From assembly GCA_026989045.1 (NCBI GenBank), contig JALSJY010000205.1:1-12068 (forward strand): 12,068 bases of DNA, given 5' to 3'. Positions 7,050 through 12,068 of this stretch are shown in pieces. Both the position numbers and the translations under genes were made by a program. The stretch comes from Hyphomicrobiales bacterium. GTDB lineage: Bacteria > Pseudomonadota > Alphaproteobacteria > Rhizobiales > Devosiaceae. Each line of letters starts with the position of its first letter. Position 1 is the stretch's first letter. Under the pieces are notes generated by a model. The model ran no database searches. It was not told the origin of the DNA and worked only from the letters and a program-made list of their open reading frames with translations.

Positions 7050-8342
7050 ATGCCGTTAAAACTCAATTCTAAAGATAATGATTTTGCTAAGGCTTTTAAT
7101 AGGCTTATCAATGATAGTCGTGATATTGCGTTTGATGTTGGTGATATTGTTAGGGATATTATTGATGATGTTAAGAAGAATGGTAACGAGGCTTTATTTA
7201 GATTGAGTGCAAAATTTGATCGAGTAGACTTAAGTGAAAAAACTTTGCGCTTTAACGATGCAGAAATTGAGGAAGCATATAGAAGAACGCCAAAACATGT
7301 AATTGAGGCACTAGAATTTGCTTATGCTAGAATTACTTCTCATCATGAAAAACAATTGCCTATAAGCCATATTTACCAAGATGATATTGGGGTGACGCTT
7401 GGCTCTCGTTGGGGGGCTGTTCACTCAGCGGGGCTTTATGTTCCAGGTGGGCTGGCCTCTTATCCATCATCGGTTTTAATGAATGCGGTGCCAGCAAAAG
7501 TTGCTGGGGTAAAACGGCTAGTAATGGCAGTGCCAACTCCAAATGGTGAGGTTAATCCTGCCGTTTTAGCTGCTGCAAAAATTGCTAATATTGATGAAAT
7601 TTATAAAGTTGGTGGAGCGCAAGCAATTGGCGCATTAGCTTTTGGAACAGAATCTATTACACCAGTTAATAAAATTGTAGGCCCAGGGAATGCCTTTGTT
7701 GCCGAAGCAAAAAGACAAGTTTTTGGTATTGTTGGTATAGACATGATTGCGGGCCCTTCAGAAATTTTAATAATTGCTGATAGGTCAGCAAATCCTGCTT
7801 GGGTTGCGGCTGATTTATTGGCGCAAGCGGAGCATGGCTCTAGTGCGCAAGCTATTCTTATCACTATTGATGAAAATTTGGCAGAGCAAGTTGAGCAAGA
7901 AGTTGAGCGACAGTTAAAGCTTTTATCACGCGCAGATATTGCGCAAGAGGGCTGGGAGAAGTTCGGCACAATTATCACTGTATCAAATTTAGATGAGGCG
8001 TTTGATCTTTCGAATCGCCTAGCCCCTGAGCATCTCGAATTAGCACTTGATGAAGCTGATAAATATTTAGACTTGGTTGCAAATGCAGGAGCTATTTTTC
8101 TTGGCCATCACACGCCAGAGGCTATTGGAGACTATGTAGGTGGATCAAACCATGTGCTACCAACTGCTGGCTCGGCGTGCTTTGCCTCTGGGCTTGGGGT
8201 GATTGATTTTATGAAGCGCACTTCAATTTTAGGCTGTGATGCAAATTCGCTAGCGCAACTGGCTAAGCCGACAATTATTTTAGCAAAAACTGAAGGCCTA
8301 AGCGCTCACGCTCGCTCGGTTTCTATTAGGACAAACTCATGA
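7050..8342 (+). CDS. hisD: Histidinol dehydrogenase HisD
   Basis: HisD performs the last two steps of histidine synthesis, oxidising L-histidinol to histidinal and then to L-histidine with two NAD+. It is a zinc-dependent cytoplasmic homodimer. The 430-residue protein is full length and keeps all key residues: zinc ligands Gln259 and His262 (LLAQAEHGS), Asp361 (IGDYVGGSNHVLPT) and His420 (SAHARSVSIR), and catalytic Glu327-His328 (LAPEHLEL). The NAD-binding region includes GGAQAIGALAFGT and VGPGNAFVAEAKR. GGAA (7039-7042) is a well-placed ribosome-binding site for the ATG at 7050. No other his gene is present in the window. An intact hisD suggests the organism can make histidine, or could until recently. 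Confidence 0.98.
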   Translation: MPLKLNSKDNDFAKAFNRLINDSRDIAFDVGDIVRDIIDDVKKNGNEALFRLSAKFDRVDLSEKTLRFNDAEIEEAYRRTPKHVIEALEFAYARITSHHEKQLPISHIYQDDIGVTLGSRWGAVHSAGLYVPGGLASYPSSVLMNAVPAKVAGVKRLVMAVPTPNGEVNPAVLAAAKIANIDEIYKVGGAQAIGALAFGTESITPVNKIVGPGNAFVAEAKRQVFGIVGIDMIAGPSEILIIADRSANPAWVAADLLAQAEHGSSAQAILITIDENLAEQVEQEVERQLKLLSRADIAQEGWEKFGTIITVSNLDEAFDLSNRLAPEHLELALDEADKYLDLVANAGAIFLGHHTPEAIGDYVGGSNHVLPTAGSACFASGLGVIDFMKRTSILGCDANSLAQLAKPTIILAKTEGLSAHARSVSIRTNS

Positions 8343-8349
8343 GAATAAT

Positions 8350-9297
8350 ATGAGCGCAAAAGAGTTTGATGAAAAAACCGATATAATTTCAGCGGTTACA
8401 CTTGATCCAAACACTATTAGCTCGGCCAATTATGATGAGGTGCATGAATGGCGAGTTGCTATTTATGACCTGGTTGAAAAAAATAGTTTTTATCCCGCGC
8501 GGGTGAATGCTAAAGGGCCATTTGCGCTGCATTTAGCGATTATTGGAAATTATCTTTTATTTGATATTCGTGACCCAGAAACTTATCAGCCCATAGTTGC
8601 CCATTATCTTTCTCTTACGCCGTTTCGTAGCTTGATACGTGATTATTTTCGTGTGCGTGAGCATTATTTTGAAGCAATAAAAAGCGCCAAGCCACATCAG
8701 ATTGAAGCAGTGGATATGGGGCGGCGTGGGTTGCATAATGAGGCGGCGGAATTTTTGCAAACCCGCCTAAATAATAAACTTGAGATGGATCACTCTACCG
8801 CTAGGCGGCTATTCACACTGATTTGCGCTATTCAGCCCTATGCTACACGCAAAACTCAAGAACAAAGCGGGCTACCAACAATATTATTTATTTGCTCAAT
8901 GAATAGTGTTCGCTCACCAATTGCAGCCGCGCTAGCCAGAAGGGCTTTTCCTAATGCTTTAATTGCTCGCTCTGCTGGGGTGCGATCTGGCAAGGCAGAT
9001 GGCTTTGTGCATGAAGTAATGCAGGAAATCGGAATTGATATGTCGGTGCATACGCCACATACAATGGCTGAGCTAAAAGCCACGCATTTTGATTTAATCA
9101 TTACTTTATCAAAAGACGCACAAAATGCAGTTGAAACAAGTAAGTTAGAGGCGGATAAAATTGAGCATTGGCCAACAAATGATCCAACAATTATTGAGGG
9201 AAATAGAAATTCAAAACTTGATGCTTATCGTGATTTAAGGCTTACGCTTGAAGAGAAGGTGAAAAGCTTAAATATCAGTGGTTCACAAATCGATTGA
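8350..9297 (+). CDS. Fused UPF0262 / low-molecular-weight phosphatase (ArsC-like) protein
   Basis: One 315-residue frame carries two domains that I know as neighbouring separate genes in related bacteria. Residues about 1-165 match UPF0262: EWRVAIYDLVEKNSFYPARV, LLFDIRD, LSLTPFRSLIRDYF, IEAVDMGRRGLHNEAAE and ARRLFTLICAIQP. Residues about 175-305 are a low-molecular-weight protein-tyrosine-phosphatase/arsenate-reductase fold. It has the P-loop CSMNSVRS (CX5RS, nucleophile Cys182, Arg188), SAGVRSG, FDLIITLSKDA, and EHWPTNDPT with a candidate general acid Asp278. The linker (about 163-176) is short and polar. The UPF0262 function is unknown; the second domain could remove phosphate from Tyr residues or reduce arsenate, and the sequence does not decide. 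The gene starts 7 bases after the hisD stop, so it is likely in the same operon. Confidence 0.9.
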   Translation: MSAKEFDEKTDIISAVTLDPNTISSANYDEVHEWRVAIYDLVEKNSFYPARVNAKGPFALHLAIIGNYLLFDIRDPETYQPIVAHYLSLTPFRSLIRDYFRVREHYFEAIKSAKPHQIEAVDMGRRGLHNEAAEFLQTRLNNKLEMDHSTARRLFTLICAIQPYATRKTQEQSGLPTILFICSMNSVRSPIAAALARRAFPNALIARSAGVRSGKADGFVHEVMQEIGIDMSVHTPHTMAELKATHFDLIITLSKDAQNAVETSKLEADKIEHWPTNDPTIIEGNRNSKLDAYRDLRLTLEEKVKSLNISGSQID

Positions 9298-9342
9298 AAT
9301 CATTTAAGAGCTAGGCATATCTGAATTGAAAAATCGATGAGA

Positions 9343-9373
9343 TATAATTTGTTTGGCATAAAGCTAAGCCAAA
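9343..9373 (+). promoter_or_regulatory. Possible infA promoter -10 and leader hairpin
   Basis: A consensus -10 hexamer TATAAT lies at 9343-9348 in the gap before infA, but no good -35 is seen at 16-18 bases. Just after it TTTGGC (9352-9357) and GCCAAA (9368-9373) can form a 6-bp hairpin in the leader. This suggests infA can be transcribed separately from the upstream operon. Confidence 0.3.
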
Positions 9374-9411
9374 TAATGGTAAATGAAGAAGCTATTTTAT
9401 ATGGAGAAACA

Positions 9412-9630
9412 ATGGCTAAAGAAGAATTGCTCGAATTTCCGGGCATTATTATGGAGTTACTACCCAATGCTACATTTAGGGTTAAACTCGAAAATGAACA
9501 TGAGATAATTGCTCATACTGCTGGGCGTATGCGTAAAAACCGCATTAGAGTTTTGGCAGGAGATAAGGTTTTAGTCGAAATGACACCTTATGATCTAACC
9601 AAAGGTCGCATTACTTATCGCTTTAAGTAA
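9412..9630 (+). CDS. infA: Translation initiation factor IF-1
   Basis: IF-1 binds the ribosomal A site on the 30S subunit and helps IF-2 and IF-3 select the initiator tRNA. The 72-residue product is the standard length and a single OB-fold (S1-like) domain: MAKEELLEFPGIIMELLPNA, then FRVKLENEHEIIAHTAGRMR and the GDKVLVEMTPYDLTKGRITYR signature. The ATG at 9412 is chosen because GGAGAAA (about 9403-9409) is a strong ribosome-binding site and MAKEE is the universal start. An in-frame ATG at 9337 would add 25 residues foreign to the family. maf follows after 24 bases. Confidence 0.98.
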   Translation: MAKEELLEFPGIIMELLPNATFRVKLENEHEIIAHTAGRMRKNRIRVLAGDKVLVEMTPYDLTKGRITYRFK

Positions 9631-9654
9631 ACCTAATTTTGGCTTGGAGGTTTT

Positions 9655-10281
9655 ATGGCTATTCGTCCAGAATTGATACTTGCATCTGCTTCGCCACGTC
9701 GTTTAGCTTTGCTAAATCAGATAGGCGTTGAGCCAGATCATTTGCTTGCCGCTGATGTTGATGAAACACCTGAAAAAGGTGAATTACCAAGAAAACTAGC
9801 AACCAGATTGGCCGAAGTAAAGGCCATAACTGTGCGCAATAAAGCCAATCTTGCAGGATATTCAAAAAACTCGCTGGTGCTGGCAGCAGACACTGTCGTT
9901 AGTGTTGGGCGGCGTATTCTACCCAAGGCAGAAACTATGGAAGAGGCGAGATATTGCCTTGAATTGCTTAGTGGGCGCTCGCATAGGGTATATACAGCCC
10001 TATGTCTGCTTTCTCCCTCTGATGTTGTAAAAAGACGTTTGGTTGAAACGCGCATTCGTTTTAAGCGGCTCTCGAGTGCTGAGTTAGAGGCTTATCTTGT
10101 TAGTGCTGAATGGCGCGGCAAGGCAGGCGGATATGCCATTCAGGGCATTGCTGGCAGTTTTGTAGTGAAACTTAATGGCTCTTATCATGGCGTTATGGGC
10201 TTGCCGCTTTATGAAACAATGTCTTTATTAGCTAGTAATAGATATCCGATTACGCAAAACTGGCGTGGTGAAATAAAATAG
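9655..10281 (+). CDS. maf: Maf family nucleotide pyrophosphatase (YhdE-like)
   Basis: Maf proteins hydrolyse non-canonical or excess nucleoside triphosphates to monophosphates and have been linked to septum control. The 208-residue protein shows the N-terminal LILASASPRRLALL (nucleotide-binding, Arg15/Arg16), LAADTVVSVG with catalytic Asp79, LSGRSHRVYTALCL, and WRGKAGGYAIQGIAGSFV, followed by GSYHGVMGLPL. The GKAGGYAIQG form is that of the YhdE subgroup (dTTP/UTP pyrophosphatase) rather than YceF (m7GTP), so the former substrates are inferred. The ATG at 9655 has GGAGG (about 9645-9649) close upstream. Genes on either side (infA, yacG) keep the usual alphaproteobacterial order. Confidence 0.93.
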   Translation: MAIRPELILASASPRRLALLNQIGVEPDHLLAADVDETPEKGELPRKLATRLAEVKAITVRNKANLAGYSKNSLVLAADTVVSVGRRILPKAETMEEARYCLELLSGRSHRVYTALCLLSPSDVVKRRLVETRIRFKRLSSAELEAYLVSAEWRGKAGGYAIQGIAGSFVVKLNGSYHGVMGLPLYETMSLLASNRYPITQNWRGEIK

Positions 10282-10331
10282 CTATATGCTAGATTTTATT
10301 TCTCTATATTTTTATAAAGGCGCATTAAACC

Positions 10332-10523
10332 ATGTCAGAAAATAATATTACTCATTTAAGAGGGTCAAAGCCATGCCCAATTTGCAAAAAACAATCTGTT
10401 AAAAAATACCACCCTTTTTGTTCAATTAGATGCGCCGATGTTGACCTTAATCGCTGGTTAAGCGGGGTTTATGCCATACCTGTTAGCGATGAAGAAACAA
10501 ACGAAACAGACGAGTTTGCCTAA
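10332..10523 (+). CDS. yacG: Zinc-binding DNA gyrase inhibitor-type protein YacG
   Basis: YacG is a very small zinc protein; the E. coli member binds GyrB and inhibits gyrase. The 63-residue product carries the complete four-cysteine zinc site: Cys15 and Cys18 (KPCPICKK), Cys30 and Cys34 (HPFCSIRCADVDLNRW). The family tail LNRWLSGVYAIP follows, then an acidic C-terminus (SDEETNETDEF). It lies 50 bases after maf on the same strand, as in many Proteobacteria. The ATG at 10332 gives the usual length; the AAAGG at 10316-10320 is a likely ribosome-binding site. Confidence 0.95.
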   Translation: MSENNITHLRGSKPCPICKKQSVKKYHPFCSIRCADVDLNRWLSGVYAIPVSDEETNETDEFA

Positions 10524-10648
10524 ACTAAAAGCCAATAAAATTGCAAGAAACTATTTAAAGTTTAAAAAAGATAAACCAGTGCTAGACATAGCCAATTCAA
10601 CATAGTAATAAACCGCAATATTTAGTGATTATATCTTACTCACTAGAT

Positions 10649-10723
10649 GCCCGGGTAGCTCAGGGGTAGAGCAGTGGACTGAAAATCCTCGTGTCGGTGG
10701 TTCAAATCCGCCCCCGGGCACCA
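10649..10723 (+). tRNA. tRNA-Phe (anticodon GAA)
   Basis: A 75-base cloverleaf with encoded CCA: acceptor GCCCGGG/CCCGGGC, D arm GCTC/GAGC with loop AGGGGTA, anticodon stem GTGGA/TCCTC with loop CTGAAAA, variable loop GTGTC, T arm GGTGG/CCGCC with loop TTCAAAT, discriminator A. The anticodon GAA is at 10681-10683. The second pair of the anticodon stem (28-42) is a U-U mismatch. A possible -10, TATATC (10630-10635), precedes it. The 3' end is followed by TTTTTCTTTATTTT, which may help termination. An accessory gene begins about 230 bases downstream. Confidence 0.97.
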
Positions 10724-10806
10724 TTTTTCTTTATTTTGTCGGTTGGTGTTTAGGAGCATAATTCTGAACAAAAGCGCTTGTTTAAAAACAAATTCTATCA
10801 ATACTC

Positions 10807-10833
10807 AGTCTATAGCTCTAAGAGCTATAGGCT
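10807..10833. promoter_or_regulatory. Strong hairpin/palindrome before the ATPase gene
   Basis: CTATAGCTC (10810-10818) and GAGCTATAG (10822-10830) pair perfectly across a TAA loop. AGT/GCT extend the stem to 12 bp with one G-U pair. There is no T-run on either strand, so it is not a normal intrinsic terminator. It sits about 120 bases upstream of the ATPase ATG and could be an operator or a leader structure. A weaker TTGTTT-AA-AAACAA palindrome lies at 10778-10791. Confidence 0.45.
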
Positions 10834-10953
10834 AAGATGAAGATATTTTGCAATGCAGCTTTGAAAGAAATATATTTACTTTGATAGATAAAGTGAATCA
10901 GATTAGATTTAATTGATAATAAAATAAATTTCTTAGAAACGGCAAACAATCCA

Positions 10954-12068
10954 ATGGAATTCGAGTGGAAAATCCCTAAGCTATCAAATTCAGCAGAACA
11001 ACAAATTGTAAATATTTCGACTGGTTCTGTGCATTATATTGTAAGTGCAAATGGTTCTGGGAAATCAGCGTTAATTACACACCTAACAAAGACATCCAAC
11101 AACGTTGCATTAGTTCGAATTTCAGCACACCGGCAGTCTTACTTTAATTCAAATTCAATCGATATCACCCAAAAAATAAGAAACGATACTCAGAGAAATA
11201 TTCTGAGTTTAGATAGACAAGACTTTGCGCGCTGGAAGGATGATTATGCAACTCAACGCTCGCAGATTGCTCTATTTGATCTTTCAAATTCTGAAAGTGC
11301 ATCAGCAAGAACATTTAAGGAACTCCATAAGAAAGGAGAAATTGAAGCAGCTGAGAAAGAACTCTCTAAACTTTCCCCAATTGAAGAAATAAATAATATT
11401 TTGATGGTTAGCTCACTTTCTTGTCAAATTTCAATTAACGAGTCTGGCGATCTTCTAGCGCAGCATGGCAATGGAGCTCAAAAATTTAGTATTACTGAAT
11501 TATCAGATGGTGAGAGGAATGCTGTAATGCTTGCAGCTCAAGTGTTAACTGCAAAACCCGATACATTGCTTGTCATTGATGAGCCAGAACGTCATCTACA
11601 CCGATCAATTACTGAACCACTGCTTGCAGCATTATTTAACAAGAGAAGTGACTGTGCTTTTGTGATTGCCACTCATGAACCTGAACTTCCTACTAACAAT
11701 CCTAAGGCAGGAGTAATTATTGTTAGGAAATGCAGTTGGAATGGTAAGATTGCTTCTGGCTGGGATATTGATTTGCTCCCTGCGGACTCTGAAATACCAG
11801 AAGAAGTAAGGAAGGCTATACTTGGGACAAGACGAAACTTACTCTTTATTGAAGGTGAAAAGCAGAGCTTAGACTATTCTCTTTACTCGGCATTATTTTC
11901 CAACTTATCCATTAAGTCAGTGGGTAGCTGTAGCGAAGTGATACGAATTGTAAAAGGGCTTAAGGAAACAACACAAGCTCACTGGCTAAAACCAATGGGG
12001 CTTATTGATAGTGATGATCGCACATCTAAAGAAATAGCTGAGTTAGAAGAGCAAGGGGTTTATGCTCT
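10954..12068 (+). CDS. ABC-type ATPase fused to DUF4435/TOPRIM-like domain, PARIS- or OLD-like (partial, 3' end missing)
   Basis: The frame runs from ATG 10954 to the window edge, giving 371 codons with no stop. The N-terminal ATPase has a Walker A VSANGSGKSAL (Lys37, Ser38), a helical insert (about 75-145), an ABC signature TELSDGERNAVML (182-193), a Walker B TLLVIDEPERHLH (204-216; Asp209, Glu210) and an H-loop IATHEPE (His241). From about residue 293 a second domain begins with NLLFIEGEKQSLDYSLYSAL (Glu300) and continues to MGLIDSDDRTSKEIAELEEQG (Asp352, Asp354). This Glu plus D-x-D layout is that of DUF4435/TOPRIM nucleases. AAA plus DUF4435 defines the PARIS anti-phage system (AriA sensor, AriB nuclease), and fused versions are known. 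OLD-type nucleases are the alternative. No good Shine-Dalgarno is seen. The place just after tRNA-Phe suggests acquired DNA. Confidence 0.8.
   Translation, partial: MEFEWKIPKLSNSAEQQIVNISTGSVHYIVSANGSGKSALITHLTKTSNNVALVRISAHRQSYFNSNSIDITQKIRNDTQRNILSLDRQDFARWKDDYATQRSQIALFDLSNSESASARTFKELHKKGEIEAAEKELSKLSPIEEINNILMVSSLSCQISINESGDLLAQHGNGAQKFSITELSDGERNAVMLAAQVLTAKPDTLLVIDEPERHLHRSITEPLLAALFNKRSDCAFVIATHEPELPTNNPKAGVIIVRKCSWNGKIASGWDIDLLPADSEIPEEVRKAILGTRRNLLFIEGEKQSLDYSLYSALFSNLSIKSVGSCSEVIRIVKGLKETTQAHWLKPMGLIDSDDRTSKEIAELEEQGVYA

Noticed and set aside
1..12068. CRISPR array, insertion sequence or transposase
   Set aside because: No regularly spaced direct repeats, terminal inverted repeats flanking a transposase, or transposase-like reading frame were seen on either strand.

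Overview
The window looks like chromosomal DNA from an AT-rich alphaproteobacterium, most likely of the order Hyphomicrobiales (Rhizobiales). The main reason is the gene string murA, DUF2948, hisD, UPF0262, low-molecular-weight phosphatase, infA, maf, yacG, tRNA-Phe, which I recall as conserved in Brucella, Bartonella and Rhizobium relatives. The low GC content would suit a Bartonella-like or otherwise reduced lineage, but I cannot name a genus.

Left part (1-5036). The 5' end of a minus-strand gene (possibly PodJ-like) leaves the window at base 1. It is divergent from mscL, a mechanosensitive channel followed by a clear intrinsic terminator. Next comes an orphan FixJ/NarL-type response regulator whose receiver domain has lost the phospho-acceptor Asp. 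Its leader holds several copies of a NarL-like heptamer and nested inverted repeats. A SulP anion transporter with a STAS domain and an OmpA-like peptidoglycan-binding lipoprotein follow. Then come a long imperfect palindrome and tRNA-Thr(GGT) on the minus strand.

Middle part (5037-10723). A 40-residue basic ORF, too short for usual ORF cut-offs, precedes a plus-strand housekeeping cluster. The cluster is murA (peptidoglycan precursor), a DUF2948 gene, hisD (last step of histidine synthesis), a gene that fuses UPF0262 to a low-molecular-weight phosphatase/ArsC-like domain, infA (IF-1), a Maf nucleotide pyrophosphatase and yacG. Spacings of 4, 28 and 7 bases from murA to the fusion gene suggest cotranscription. 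infA may also have its own promoter. tRNA-Phe(GAA) closes the cluster.

Right part (10724-12068). Directly after tRNA-Phe, a common integration site for mobile DNA, an accessory gene runs off the window. It encodes an ABC-type ATPase fused to a DUF4435/TOPRIM-like domain. This layout resembles a fused PARIS (AriA-AriB) or OLD-like anti-phage protein and is the best candidate here for a defence system. The other points most worth checking are the UPF0262-phosphatase fusion, the degenerate receiver with its NarL-like sites, and the palindrome beside tRNA-Thr.
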